From: Sedimentibacter saalensis
Lineage (GTDB): Bacteria > Bacillota > Clostridia > Tissierellales > Sedimentibacteraceae
Length of the DNA stretch: 48,362 nt
Direction: 5' to 3'
NCBI RefSeq assembly: GCF_007830175.1
Contig: NZ_VLKH01000014.1
Span: 50,962 to 99,323, forward strand
The translations under genes and the position numbers were made by a program. The stretch's first letter is position 1. Each line of letters opens with the position of its first letter. The notes below the pieces were generated by a model, which was given only the letters and a program-made list of their open reading frames with translations, was not told where the DNA came from and searched no databases. Below are positions 7,635 to 18,534 of the stretch, in pieces.

Positions 7635-8693
7635 ATGTCTTTGGATAAGAGAAAAGTGAAGATTTTAAAAGCAATTATCTCCAGTTACATCGATAATGCT
7701 GAAGCTGTCGGCTCAAGGACAATTTCAAAGAAATATGAACTTGGTGTCAGTCCTGCCACAATCAGAAATGAAATGTCTGATCTGGAAGAAATGGGTTTTC
7801 TTGTTCAGCCTCACGCATCAGCTGGAAGAATACCAACTGACAAAGCTTACAGATACTATGTGGATGATTTGTGGAAAAAAGTTCAGGATCCGTCAAACAC
7901 AAATCTGGATCAGTTAAGGAATATAATCGAAGACAAATCAAATGAACTGGATTCAGTATTTAAGAATTCAGTTAGAATTTTGTCTCAGTTTACTAAATAT
8001 ACATCATTTATAGTAGCACCACAGCTCAAGCAGTCAGTTATCAAAAGAATTCAACTTGTTCCCATAACTGATACAAAATTATTGCTTCTAATAATACTTC
8101 AAAGCAATATTGTAAAGCAGGTTACATTTAGAATGAGCAGTCCAATACCTTTTGACCAGATGGACAAAATTTCTGCTGCTCTATCTGAAAAGCTGTACGG
8201 ATATAAGCTTGAAGATGTTGATTCAATTAAGGATAGCTTAATAGAACAGCTGTACCATGTTAGAGAACACAGCAACGATTCATTGATGGAGCTTTTGCCG
8301 TATCTCATGGATCAAATCAGCAAGCTGGAAGAAATTAATGTGTATTCTGATGGCATTACAAATATTTTGGATTTGCCTGAATATAATGACGTTGTCAAAG
8401 CAAGAGAATTTATTTCATTTGTAGAAGACAAGAGCAGCATTGCAAAATTGCTGCAGTTTGTCGGCGAAAATGACTTGGCAATAACTATCGGACATGAAAA
8501 CCAATATGAGGCATTGAGAGACTGCAGTTTAATAACTGCAACATACAAATTCAATGGAAAACTCATCGGGAAAATCGGCGTAATCGGTCCTACAAGGATG
8601 GATTACAGCAAGGTTATTTCCACTGTAAAATCAATGTCTGAAGCAATGAATGAAATTATAAATCAGAACTTTGACGATGAAAATAAGGAGTGA
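7635..8693 (+). CDS. hrcA: Heat-inducible transcription repressor HrcA
   Basis: HrcA is the dimeric repressor of class I heat-shock genes. The 352 residues match the family. The N-terminal winged helix reads RKVKILKAIISSYIDNAEAVGSR and contains the conserved GSRTISKKY and SPATIRNEM DNA-recognition segments. Next come GFLVQPHASAGRIPTDKAYRYYV, typical of HrcA, and a GAF-like regulatory half ending in GPTRMDYSKVIS. The CIRCE operator 22 bases upstream shows autoregulation. grpE follows 4 bases after the stop, indicating translational coupling. No abnormal residue noticed. Confidence 0.97.
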   Translation: MSLDKRKVKILKAIISSYIDNAEAVGSRTISKKYELGVSPATIRNEMSDLEEMGFLVQPHASAGRIPTDKAYRYYVDDLWKKVQDPSNTNLDQLRNIIEDKSNELDSVFKNSVRILSQFTKYTSFIVAPQLKQSVIKRIQLVPITDTKLLLLIILQSNIVKQVTFRMSSPIPFDQMDKISAALSEKLYGYKLEDVDSIKDSLIEQLYHVREHSNDSLMELLPYLMDQISKLEEINVYSDGITNILDLPEYNDVVKAREFISFVEDKSSIAKLLQFVGENDLAITIGHENQYEALRDCSLITATYKFNGKLIGKIGVIGPTRMDYSKVISTVKSMSEAMNEIINQNFDDENKE

Positions 8694-8697
8694 AGAA

Positions 8698-9279
8698 ATG
8701 GCTAAGGCTAAAAAGCATGATGAAGAAAAGGTAACAGAAAAGCAACAGGACAACGAAACTTCAAATGCAGCAAATGAAGAATCAGTTTCAAAGGAAAATG
8801 AAGAAAATAAAAATAATAAGGAAACAGAAATAGAAGATAAAAAGGAATCAAACAATGAAGAGGTGGAAATCTTAAACAACAGATTGTTGAGACTTCAAGC
8901 CGACTTCCTTAATTATAAGAGCAGGACTGAAAAAGAAAAGCTGTCTTCATACGGCAATGCTGTTTCAGACATGATTCTGGAACTTCTGCCGGTTGTAGAT
9001 AATCTTGAAAGAGCTCTTGCAGCAGAAAATTCAGAAAACAACACTTTCAAAGAAGGCGTGCAGATGGTTTACACTCAGCTTATGGGAATCCTGGATAAAA
9101 AAGGATTGAAGGAAGTTGAATCACTACATAAGCAGTTTGACCACAATGTCCATTACGGAGTTGCATTTGAAGCAAGCGATGAATTTGAAGACGGAATTAT
9201 ACTTGATGTTCTTCAGAAAGGCTACACAGTAAACGACAAGCTTGTAAGACCAGCAATGGTAAGAATCTGCAAAAAATAA
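8698..9279 (+). CDS. grpE: Nucleotide exchange factor GrpE
   Basis: GrpE dimerises through a long helix and releases ADP from DnaK. The start is the ATG at 8698, 7 bases after AAGGAG that overlaps the hrcA stop; a TTG at 8671 in frame has no such site. The 193-residue product has a highly charged, Lys/Glu-rich disordered N terminus (about residues 1-55). The family core follows, with RLQADFLNYKSR, ELLPVVDNLERAL and the C-terminal beta domain ending in GYTVNDKLVRPAMVRI, the GrpE signature. dnaK follows after about 180 bases that hold repeats. Confidence 0.95.
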   Translation: MAKAKKHDEEKVTEKQQDNETSNAANEESVSKENEENKNNKETEIEDKKESNNEEVEILNNRLLRLQADFLNYKSRTEKEKLSSYGNAVSDMILELLPVVDNLERALAAENSENNTFKEGVQMVYTQLMGILDKKGLKEVESLHKQFDHNVHYGVAFEASDEFEDGIILDVLQKGYTVNDKLVRPAMVRICKK

Positions 9280-9289
9280 AATAAAAAAT

Positions 9290-9405
9290 GTAGGGGAGGA
9301 CTACTGTCCTCCAGCAATATACCCAAATAATCAACACGTAGGGAGGACTACTGTCCTCCCGCATCAGAATCAAAAGTTATCCTGAGCATAAGCGAAGGAT
9401 CTCAT
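9290..9405. repeat. Repeat cluster between grpE and dnaK
   Basis: Two left-type arms (9290-9315 and 9338-9362) share the core GGAGGACTACTGTCCTCC. They are followed by one copy of the CCTGAGC/GAAGGATCTCAT family (9378-9405). The hairpins lie inside the heat-shock operon, so they could influence RNA processing or the ratio of GrpE to DnaK. Confidence 0.75.
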
Positions 9406-9446
9406 AAAATAAAATAAAGTAAAGTAAAATTTAAATTTAATCATAA

Positions 9447-11306
<1,860 letters not shown>

Positions 11307-11319
11307 TAAGCAAATTATG

Positions 11320-11512
11320 TCATTCTGAGGCGACAGTAGCTGGAAACATAAGGCGTAAGCCGTGTCATTCTGAGGCGCAGCCGAAGAATCTCATCTTTTA
11401 AATAAAATGACAGTTGTAACCAAGCTAAATCTTTTTAAGATTTAGCTTGGTTAATGTAAAAACAGCACTTATAAATAGTACAATATGTAGGGGAGGACCT
11501 CGTGTCCTCCCG
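11320..11512. repeat. Repeat cluster between dnaK and dnaJ
   Basis: This gap of over 300 bases has no gene. It carries a partial GTCATTCTGAGGCG copy at 11320, a full copy (11363-11394) ending GAAGAATCTCAT, and a left-type palindromic arm at 11487-11512. A separate perfect hairpin in the middle is listed on its own. Confidence 0.75.
11418..11452 (+). other. Perfect 16-bp hairpin between dnaK and dnaJ
   Basis: AACCAAGCTAAATCTT (11418-11433) pairs perfectly with 11437-11452 around a TTT loop. No T-tract follows; the next bases are AATGTAAAAAC. It is therefore a poor intrinsic terminator and more likely an mRNA stabiliser or processing site that sets the DnaK:DnaJ ratio. This role is inferred. 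Confidence 0.7.
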
Positions 11513-11628
11513 TATCATGAACAATAAATGTATCATTTCTAAAAGATATTTTGGCTGGTTATACCTGCCAATAAATCAGGCAGGGCAACATGTCCTTCTG
11601 ATATAACAGAGGTGGTGAGGAGAAATTT

Positions 11629-12777
11629 ATGGCAAAAAGAGATTATTATGAAGTCCTGGGAATTGAAAAGGGCGCAGATGAAAAAGAAATAAAATCAGCA
11701 TTCAGAAAACTGGCTAAGCAGTATCACCCTGACCTTAACCCGGACAACAAGGAAGCAGAAGCTAAATTCAAAGAAATAAATGAAGCCTATGAAGTTCTCA
11801 GTGACCCGGATAAAAAAGCTAAATATGACCAGTTCGGACATGCAGCGTTTGACCAGAGCCAGGGCTTTGGAGGAGCAGGCGGTGCAGGATTCAACGACTT
11901 CGGAGACATATTCGGCGATATATTTGGTGATTTCTTTGGAGGAGGATTCAGCGGAGGCGGCAGCTCAAGAGCTCAAAGAACAGGTCCTAAGGCAGGTTCA
12001 GACCTTAAAATCAAGCTGGACATAACATTTGAAGAAGCAGCATTTGGAACTAAAAAGGAAATTAAGATAAATCGTATTGAAAAATGTCACGTATGCGACG
12101 GTACAGGAGCTAAAAAAGGAACAAGCAAGAAAACATGTCCAACATGTAACGGAGCAGGAAGCGTTAAGACAGTACAAAGAACACCTTTCGGACAGTTTGC
12201 AAGCACAAAAATATGCTCAACATGCAACGGAACCGGAGAAGTGGTGGAAGAACCATGTACATCATGCAGCGGCACAGGAAAGGAAAAGAAATCCAGAAAA
12301 CTTTCAATCAACATTCCTGCAGGTGTTGACACAGGTAGCGTAATACCACTGAGAGGCGAAGGAAACCACGGAGAACGCGGTGGCCCTGCAGGAGATTTGT
12401 ACGTATACATCAACGTCAAGGAACATGAACTGTTTGAAAGAGACGGCAACGACGTATGGTGTGAAATACCAATATCATTTGCCAAAGCAGCTCTGGGCGG
12501 TTCCATAGAAGTTACGACCCTCGAAGGCAAAGTGAAATATGAAGTGCCTGAAGGAACGCAGCCGGGAACAGTTTTCAGACTGAAAAACAAAGGAATCAAG
12601 AACCTAAGAGGCGCCGGCAAGGGCGACCAGTACGTAAGAATTAAAATTGACGTACCTAAGAAACTTACAGACAAACAAAAAACAATCCTCGAACAATTCG
12701 CAGAAGAAATGGGCGAAAAACCTGACAACGACAAAAAAGGCTTTTTTGGAAAAATGAAGGATGCGTTTAAAGATTAA
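11629..12777 (+). CDS. dnaJ: Co-chaperone DnaJ (Hsp40, class I)
   Basis: DnaJ delivers substrates to DnaK and stimulates its ATPase. The 382 residues have every class I domain. The J domain (about 1-70) includes the essential HPD in YHPDLNP. A Gly/Phe-rich region (about 75-115) has [10 protein letters not shown]. The zinc-binding domain has four CxxCxGxG repeats: [24 protein letters not shown] and CTSCSGTG. The C-terminal substrate-binding beta domains follow, with the [11 protein letters not shown] segment. The ATG follows GGTGGTGAGGAG. It ends at a strong terminator shared with the convergent LtaS-like gene. Confidence 0.97.
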   Translation: MAKRDYYEVLGIEKGADEKEIKSAFRKLAKQYHPDLNPDNKEAEAKFKEINEAYEVLSDPDKKAKYDQFGHAAFDQSQGFGGAGGAGFNDFGDIFGDIFGDFFGGGFSGGGSSRAQRTGPKAGSDLKIKLDITFEEAAFGTKKEIKINRIEKCHVCDGTGAKKGTSKKTCPTCNGAGSVKTVQRTPFGQFASTKICSTCNGTGEVVEEPCTSCSGTGKEKKSRKLSINIPAGVDTGSVIPLRGEGNHGERGGPAGDLYVYINVKEHELFERDGNDVWCEIPISFAKAALGGSIEVTTLEGKVKYEVPEGTQPGTVFRLKNKGIKNLRGAGKGDQYVRIKIDVPKKLTDKQKTILEQFAEEMGEKPDNDKKGFFGKMKDAFKD

Positions 12778-12784
12778 CAATCAT

Positions 12785-12814
12785 AGTAAAAGACGCCTGA
12801 AGGCGTCTTTTACT
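12785..12814. terminator. Bidirectional terminator between dnaJ and the LtaS-like gene
   Basis: AGTAAAAGACGCC (12785-12797) pairs with GGCGTCTTTTACT (12802-12814) around a TGAA loop. The stem gives a T run on both strands, so it can end dnaJ transcription and also the convergent gene. Confidence 0.88.
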
Positions 12815-12828
12815 TGAAATTACATCTT

Positions 12829-14553
12829 TTATTTATTAATTGAAAAGTAATTACCCTTTATAATTAAGTCAGAAATAAGGTTAGCATTATTTAGATGATC
12901 TTCATTTTCTGTTTTTCCAATTATATCTCCGCTTGGAAGTAAAACTGAACCTGGTGAACTGCTAAATAGATTATTACCCATTAAACTTTTATTATAATCA
13001 TTTTCGTCAATGCCTAGTAAATAGAGAAGAGTAGGCATCATATCAATTTGTCCACCAATTTTATCAACTACAAAACCGTCAATACCTGGAATGTAAATTA
13101 TGAAAGGTACTCGACCATTATTGTCTGGCAAGTATGTATCATAATATTTATGCACGCCTTCATGATCTCCGTAAATAATGAAAATGGTATTATCCAACAT
13201 ACCATTTTCATCTAATTTATCAAAGAAATCACCCAAGACCTTATCAGTATAATGAATACTCTGTAGATAATTACAGGAATAATCAGTATTCGGTAATTCC
13301 AAGTATCGAAAATCATCAGATATATTAAAAGGCATGTGCGAAGTTAATGTAATAACAAACATGTAATATGGATTTCTTAATTTTTTTAATTCATCATAAG
13401 TTTGTAAAAATAATGATTCATCAGCGATACCCATACCATCGATTTTTTTATAACTAAAATTATCTTCGTGGATATAGCCATTAAAACCTAATGCTGGATA
13501 AACACGGTCGCGATTCCAAAATTCTTTATCATCTCCATGTATTGCAATAGAAGTAAATCCGTAGGAATTTAAGATGAAAGGTAAAGAATTATATTTATTG
13601 TTACCAAATCTTAAAAATGTACTCCCATTACTTATAGGATATATAGATGTATTAAACATATATTCAGCATCTGAACTATTCCCTTCTCTGACTTGATCAT
13701 AAATGTTATTGAAATATATACTGCTTTTTAATATACTATTTATATTTGGCGTTATTTCCTGATTATAATAAGACTGGTTAATTAAAATGTTTTCCAAAGA
13801 CTCAAATTGAATAGCAATCACATTCTTATCTTTTGCTAGTCCCGCTAGAAATTTATATTCACTACTTGGAATATTATTTTCTGAGTTTTTTTCTAACCAA
13901 TTATTTATTGATGTAATTTCATCATCATTCAAATGTTCACCTTTCTCATAAGCAAATCTAAAAATATCAAACATATGATTACCAACTGGAGACATGACTA
14001 AAGGATGTAATCTATAATTCCCAAGTACTTTTGAACTTTCTAATTGTTCAAATTGTAGTGGTATTAATACCACGCTTGAGATTAAAATAAAAATGAATAA
14101 TTTTAGCTTTCGATTAACTATGATTTGTTCACTAATTGATGATTTAAAAAAAATATATAGAAAAGGTATATCAATAAGGATTAAAAAATCAGATGCTTTT
14201 ATCAGAGAAGTTATACTTTGATCCATATCAATTAATACGCCCTTTGAAAATATCATATATACACTAATTAATTTATGAAAAGCTCTCGCATAGATAATAT
14301 CTACTAGGAAAATAACAGATAAGATTAAATCTAGTATTACGAGATATCTAATTGACTTAGCATCTTCAAAAATAAATGAAAATGAGATAAGAAATATTGT
14401 GGGCATGCAATTAAAAATACAAAAACTAATAATAGTAATTAAATCATAAGAATATATTGAATCCAATAAAAATATGGATTTGAAAGTCAGTATTACAAAG
14501 ATAAAAATCCATGTCAAAGAGAATGCTTTTAAGCTTACTTTATTTTCGTGCAT
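12829..14553 (-). CDS. LtaS-like membrane sulfatase (lipoteichoic acid synthase family)
   Basis: The 574-residue protein has five predicted N-terminal membrane helices (about residues 14-168) and then an extracellular alkaline-phosphatase/sulfatase domain (about 240-530). LtaS enzymes polymerise glycerol-phosphate from phosphatidylglycerol onto a glycolipid anchor, using Mn2+. Metal and substrate motifs are visible: QFESLEN with Glu251, IHGDDKEFWNRD, SHMPF and YGDHEG. At the position of the usual catalytic threonine (G-K-T-S-D-S-E in LtaS) the sequence is GNSSDAE, so Ser293 replaces Thr. The gene is very AT-rich, convergent to dnaJ and divergent from two glycosyltransferase-type genes. A phosphoglycerol transferase acting on another glycan is an alternative. 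Confidence 0.85.
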   Translation of the reverse strand: MHENKVSLKAFSLTWIFIFVILTFKSIFLLDSIYSYDLITIISFCIFNCMPTIFLISFSFIFEDAKSIRYLVILDLILSVIFLVDIIYARAFHKLISVYMIFSKGVLIDMDQSITSLIKASDFLILIDIPFLYIFFKSSISEQIIVNRKLKLFIFILISSVVLIPLQFEQLESSKVLGNYRLHPLVMSPVGNHMFDIFRFAYEKGEHLNDDEITSINNWLEKNSENNIPSSEYKFLAGLAKDKNVIAIQFESLENILINQSYYNQEITPNINSILKSSIYFNNIYDQVREGNSSDAEYMFNTSIYPISNGSTFLRFGNNKYNSLPFILNSYGFTSIAIHGDDKEFWNRDRVYPALGFNGYIHEDNFSYKKIDGMGIADESLFLQTYDELKKLRNPYYMFVITLTSHMPFNISDDFRYLELPNTDYSCNYLQSIHYTDKVLGDFFDKLDENGMLDNTIFIIYGDHEGVHKYYDTYLPDNNGRVPFIIYIPGIDGFVVDKIGGQIDMMPTLLYLLGIDENDYNKSLMGNNLFSSSPGSVLLPSGDIIGKTENEDHLNNANLISDLIIKGNYFSINK

Positions 14554-14742
14554 ATAGATTACCTCTTAGTATTATACATAAATTTTATATTGATGAGTAA
14601 AAAAAATCAATAAATAAATTTATCTCTAGTGTATAAATTAATATTTATTTAATTTAAATTTCATGTTATAATATTTTTATTGTAAATATTTACAAATTAT
14701 ACAGAAATATATAATTACACTGGTTACAAAAGGGGAAATTTA

Positions 14743-15651
14743 ATGCCTAAAATAGCTATTTTGATACCTTGTTATAATGAAAGCATGACAGTTAAAAATG
14801 TAATAACTGATTATAGAAAGTATTTGCCAGAAGCAGACATTTATGTGTATGATAACAACTCTTCCGATCAAACAGCTGAAATAGCAAGAGATTCCGGAGC
14901 GATTGTTAGATTTGAAAAAAGACAAGGTAAAGGCAATGTCATGAGAACGATGTTCAGAGAAATCGAAGCTGACTGTTATTTGGTTGTCGATGGAGATGAT
15001 ACATATTCTGCACAAGATGCTCAAACTATGATCAACTTTGTTTTGAATGAAAATGTTGATATGGTTATAGGAGACAGACTTTCATCTACATATTTCAATG
15101 AAAACAAGAGGCTGTTTCATAATACAGGAAATCGTTTAGTAAGATACTTAATAAATACGTTATTTAAAAGTGACATCAAGGATATTATGACAGGGTATAG
15201 AGCATTAAGTAGACTATTTGTCAAAAACTATCCGGTCATATCTAAAGGTTTTGAAATAGAAACAGAAATGACTATTCATGCCCTAGATAAAAATTTTACT
15301 ATTAAAGAAATTCCAGTTATATATAAAGACAGAATTAAAGGTAGTTTATCTAAATTAAATACCTTTTCAGATGGATATAAAGTATTAAAAATGATAGCTA
15401 AGTTATTTCGAGAATATAAACCTTATGCTTTTTTTTCAAGTATTTCAATAATTGGTTTTTTAATAGCTACTATCCTATTTGTACCAATTATTATCGAATT
15501 TTTGAATACTGGTATAGTCCCAAGGTTTCCTACTTTGATTGTTTCGGTTACAATATATATCATTTCAATATTAATGTGGATCTGTGGCATTATATTGGAA
15601 GTAATCGTAAGTAAACATAAACAGCTATATGAAATCTTGCTAAATAAATAA
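14743..15651 (+). CDS. Membrane-anchored GT2 glycosyltransferase
   Basis: The 302-residue protein starts with a GT-A family 2 glycosyltransferase domain (about 1-225). IAILIPCYNESMTV and YDNNSSDQT form the nucleotide-binding region, and VVDGDDTYS holds the metal-binding DxD. GYRALSRLF and GFEIETEM are typical of polyprenyl-phosphate sugar transferases (dolichol-phosphate mannosyltransferase or GtrB-like). Two C-terminal membrane helices (about 230-255 and 262-290) fit GtrB-type enzymes that load sugar onto a lipid carrier on the inner face. The next gene is a GT-C-like membrane protein that could use such a lipid-linked sugar. The acceptor is unknown. Confidence 0.88.
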   Translation: MPKIAILIPCYNESMTVKNVITDYRKYLPEADIYVYDNNSSDQTAEIARDSGAIVRFEKRQGKGNVMRTMFREIEADCYLVVDGDDTYSAQDAQTMINFVLNENVDMVIGDRLSSTYFNENKRLFHNTGNRLVRYLINTLFKSDIKDIMTGYRALSRLFVKNYPVISKGFEIETEMTIHALDKNFTIKEIPVIYKDRIKGSLSKLNTFSDGYKVLKMIAKLFREYKPYAFFSSISIIGFLIATILFVPIIIEFLNTGIVPRFPTLIVSVTIYIISILMWICGIILEVIVSKHKQLYEILLNK

Positions 15652-15669
15652 TAAAGTAAGGATATTGAT

Positions 15670-17136
15670 ATGGAGAAAGAGAATTCATTTAATAATAGTG
15701 TAAATTATAATGATAAAATAGTTTTATTAGTGTTACTATTTATACCATGCTTACTTGTAACAAGAGGATTGGATAATGATACCTGGTTTCTATTAAATAG
15801 CGGTAGATACGTTATGAATAATGGAATACCACACATCGAACCGTTTTCTATTCATGAAAACATGGAGTTTGTAATGCAACAGTGGATGACAGATGTGATA
15901 TTTTGGAACATTTATGACAGATTAGGAGAAATTGGACTGTATATAACTATAATAGTATGTTATTCAATTATCATATTTCTTATGTATAAGCTAACCATGA
16001 GAGCATCCAGTAAGAATTTTTTTGTTTCATATGCTATTACGATGCTCTGCAACATATTAGTATACACATACATGGTTGCAAGACCTACTATTTTTACACT
16101 AGTAATTGTCATGATAGAGCTAAATGTATTAGAAAAATTCGTTATAGATGGCAATAGGAAAGTTCTATTGATACTTCCGTTTTTATCAATTATGATGATT
16201 AATTTGCATGCTGCATTGTGGCCCATACTTTTTATTTTGATTTTGCCGTATATTGTTGATTCGTTAAGAATTAAAGTTGGTATTTTTTCAAATGAAGCGT
16301 ATAATACCAAATACTTGTTATTAGCAGTTGCTGCGATGTTTTTTTCAGCTTTTATTAATCCATACGGGATTGATGCAATGACATATCTGTTAAGGTCAAC
16401 AGGTTATCCATATATGAAAAAAATAATTGAATTACAGCCTCCTTATATTAATGATGTTGCAGGTGCTTTGATATATACATATATTGCAATAATCTTGGCT
16501 ATATATATTTTTTATAAAAAAGGCACTTCAAAAATAAGATATTTTTTGTTGAGCATAGGTACAATTTACATGGTTTTGACTTCAATAAGGAATATTACAT
16601 ATTTTGCAGTATGTACTTTATTTCCTTTGTCATACTACTTAAGAGATTTTACTCTGATAGTAAAAATGAAATCAAAAAATTCAAATAAATATCTACGGAT
16701 GTTACTGATTTCAGTTATATTAGTATTGTTGATAGTTTTTAACAATATAAATGAAATTAATAGAAAAGAAAAACCAGGATATTTGGAATTAAATAATACA
16801 ATTGATTATATTTTAGAAAAAGAAGATGTGCATAATATGATCCTTTATACTGGATTTAATGATGGTAGTTTAGTTCAGTTTAGAGGCATTAAGTCATATA
16901 TTGATCCAAGAGCGGAAGTATATTTTAAAAGTCATAATAAGAAAGAAGATATATTTAATGAGTATTTTGATTTGGTTTGTGGGAAGATTTACTACAAGGA
17001 AGTTTTAGACAAGTATAATTTTACTCACCTTATATTGAAGAAAGGCGAGCTATTGGATATCTATTTAATGAAAGATGAAAATTATGAAATCATTTATGAA
17101 AATGATAGCTACGATTTATTTAAAAAAGTTAGTTAG
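15670..17136 (+). CDS. Polytopic GT-C-like membrane protein, putative glycosyltransferase
   Basis: The 488-residue protein has about ten membrane helices and a soluble C-terminal domain of roughly 110 residues. The first external loop contains GLDNDTWFLLNSGRYVMNNG and later EPFS and QQWMTD, a pattern shared with GT-C-fold membrane proteins that use lipid-linked sugars; the early acidic pair D-x-W is where such enzymes keep their catalytic Asp. I cannot name the family with certainty. It sits 18 bases downstream of the GT2 gene, so the pair probably acts as carrier-loading enzyme plus transferase. Codon use is very AT-rich, as in its two neighbours, hinting that the block was acquired together. 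Confidence 0.65.
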   Translation: MEKENSFNNSVNYNDKIVLLVLLFIPCLLVTRGLDNDTWFLLNSGRYVMNNGIPHIEPFSIHENMEFVMQQWMTDVIFWNIYDRLGEIGLYITIIVCYSIIIFLMYKLTMRASSKNFFVSYAITMLCNILVYTYMVARPTIFTLVIVMIELNVLEKFVIDGNRKVLLILPFLSIMMINLHAALWPILFILILPYIVDSLRIKVGIFSNEAYNTKYLLLAVAAMFFSAFINPYGIDAMTYLLRSTGYPYMKKIIELQPPYINDVAGALIYTYIAIILAIYIFYKKGTSKIRYFLLSIGTIYMVLTSIRNITYFAVCTLFPLSYYLRDFTLIVKMKSKNSNKYLRMLLISVILVLLIVFNNINEINRKEKPGYLELNNTIDYILEKEDVHNMILYTGFNDGSLVQFRGIKSYIDPRAEVYFKSHNKKEDIFNEYFDLVCGKIYYKEVLDKYNFTHLILKKGELLDIYLMKDENYEIIYENDSYDLFKKVS

Positions 17137-17148
17137 ATATATAATATT

Positions 17149-17211
17149 GTAATAGAAAAAAATGAAAAATAATTTGCATATAATTAAAATGTAATTAACA
17201 AGATATATAAT
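17149..17211 (+). promoter_or_regulatory. SARP-type operator and promoter of the tad locus
   Basis: Three in-register 11-base units lie at 17169 (ATAATTTGCAT), 17180 (ATAATTAAAAT) and 17191 (GTAATTAACAA). The last heptad ends 8 bases before TATAAT (17206-17211). A further GTAATAGAAAA at 17149 is two bases out of phase. The same layout precedes the SLH gene and the GGDEF/HD-GYP gene. Confidence 0.65.
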
Positions 17212-17240
17212 ATACATAATATATAATGTGTGAGGGTTGA

Positions 17241-17909
17241 ATGCATATTAAAGTTGGTATTGCTTATGGGATGTTAGGGATTTGTTTGGGATGGTTGAGT
17301 TATAATGTATCTCAAAGGTTGATGAAGCGGAAAAAAGGTGAAGAGTATAAAATCAATGAAGGATTGGCTATAAAAATATGCTTTTATTTGATTAATGGTG
17401 TAATATGGTTTTTATCCGGGCTATTTATTGATAATGTATTGAATGCATTATTAATAAATTTTCAGATTACATTAGGCATAGTAATAGCTTATATTGATAT
17501 TAGAATTAGAATAATTCCAAATGAACTTGTTTTAACCATAATTATTGTGGGTATAATTTTTCAAACTATTTTTTACGGAATGTACGGATTGATAGGTTCC
17601 ATAATGAGTATGATTTTTATTATGATTGTATTTACAGCATTGGCTAATTTTATGGGAATGGGAAAAGTTGGAGCAGGCGATGTTAAACTTGCAGGAGCAA
17701 TTGGATTTGCTTTGGGATATCCTCTTGTTTCAACAGCTATGGGCATTATGGCAATTGTACTTCTCTCTTATATTTTGGTCGGTTTAGCAATAAGAAAGAT
17801 CAAACTGACAACAATGCTTCCTCTAGCACCATTTTTGGTGTCCGGATACATATTTTCATTATTATCTTTGGTATTTGATTTAGGATTTGTCCTTAAAATA
17901 TGGTATTGA
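17241..17909 (+). CDS. Prepilin peptidase (A24, TadV/CpaA-like)
   Basis: This 222-residue inner-membrane aspartyl protease should cut leader peptides from the Flp prepilins encoded next to it. The two catalytic aspartates are visible: AYIDIRIRIIPNELVL (first Asp) and GMGKVGAGDVKLA (the GxGD motif). About six membrane helices are expected. It lacks the N-terminal cysteine-rich methylase domain present in the second prepilin peptidase of this window, as expected for the TadV/CpaA class. It is the first gene after the SARP-type promoter and is followed immediately by a Flp pilin. Confidence 0.9.
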   Translation: MHIKVGIAYGMLGICLGWLSYNVSQRLMKRKKGEEYKINEGLAIKICFYLINGVIWFLSGLFIDNVLNALLINFQITLGIVIAYIDIRIRIIPNELVLTIIIVGIIFQTIFYGMYGLIGSIMSMIFIMIVFTALANFMGMGKVGAGDVKLAGAIGFALGYPLVSTAMGIMAIVLLSYILVGLAIRKIKLTTMLPLAPFLVSGYIFSLLSLVFDLGFVLKIWY

Positions 17910-17922
17910 GATGGTGAAATTT

Positions 17923-18084
17923 ATGAATAATTGTTATTGGATAATATCTGAAGAAGACGGTCAAGGTATGGTAGAATATTCTTTAATACTTGTTTTATTG
18001 GTATTATCATGTATTGTTGGATTAGAGTTATTAGGCAAGGTTACTTACAATTTATACAATGTAGTTGCAACTAAATTACCTTAA
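17923..18084 (+). CDS. flp: Flp family pilin, first copy
   Basis: A 53-residue class IVb pilin. The leader ends in EEDG and processing should fall between Gly and Gln, giving QGMVEYSLIL with Glu at +5 and Tyr at +6, the Flp signature. A single hydrophobic helix follows and then a short polar tail. I place the start at ATG 17923 behind GGTG; in-frame codons at 17911 and 17914 would add up to four residues. The gene sits 13 bases after the prepilin peptidase and probably shares its transcript. It differs from the second pilin (Ser for Gly after Tyr, and a Cys in the helix), so it may be a minor pilin. Confidence 0.88.
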   Translation: MNNCYWIISEEDGQGMVEYSLILVLLVLSCIVGLELLGKVTYNLYNVVATKLP

Positions 18085-18283
18085 GCATAGAATTAATATG
18101 GTTATCTAAAACATTTAAATGAAGATAATTGGGTAGAATTTATTCATGTATTAAAAACTTATTGAAATTTAGTGAAAACAATTTCAGTGTTCAATATTGA
18201 AGATTTTAATTTTGTAATTATAAGGAACTAATTATACATAAATATAATTTTTAGCTTGATATTCATGAATTGTTAAAAAATTC

Positions 18284-18312
18284 TTGAAATAAAATGGAAT
18301 ATGTCATATAAT
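18284..18312 (+). promoter_or_regulatory. Strong constitutive-type promoter of the second Flp pilin
   Basis: TTGAAA (18284-18289), a 17-base spacer and a perfect TATAAT (18307-18312) stand 41 bases before the pilin ATG. No 11-base repeats are seen here, so this promoter is of a different kind from the one ahead of the prepilin peptidase. The rest of the 269-base gap between the two pilins is AT-rich with nothing else I can identify. Confidence 0.8.
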
Positions 18313-18353
18313 ATTCCAAAGGTATAAAAATTCATAACTAGGGGGTTAATGAA

Positions 18354-18515
18354 ATGAGAAAAGTGTTGAATTGGTTAAAAGATGAAGAAAGTGGTCAAGG
18401 TATGGTTGAGTATGGTTTAATACTAGCTTTGATTGCAGTTGTCGTAATTGCAGTATTAACTCAACTGGGTAAAAAAGTCAACAATGTATTCGAAAATGTA
18501 AACAAAGCTCTATAA
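18354..18515 (+). CDS. flp: Flp family pilin, second (probably major) copy
   Basis: A 53-residue class IVb pilin: a short basic leader ending in DEESG, the predicted cut before QGMVEYGLILAL, Glu at +5 and Tyr at +6, one hydrophobic helix, and an amphipathic tail VNNVFENVNKAL. This is the classic Flp sequence. AGGGGG lies 8 bases before the ATG. It has its own strong promoter and is followed by a hairpin with a T run, which together predict much more pilin mRNA than mRNA for the assembly genes. It is the best candidate for the main subunit of the Tad pilus. Confidence 0.95.
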   Translation: MRKVLNWLKDEESGQGMVEYGLILALIAVVVIAVLTQLGKKVNNVFENVNKAL

Positions 18516-18534
18516 TCAAAGTATTAAGGCATGT

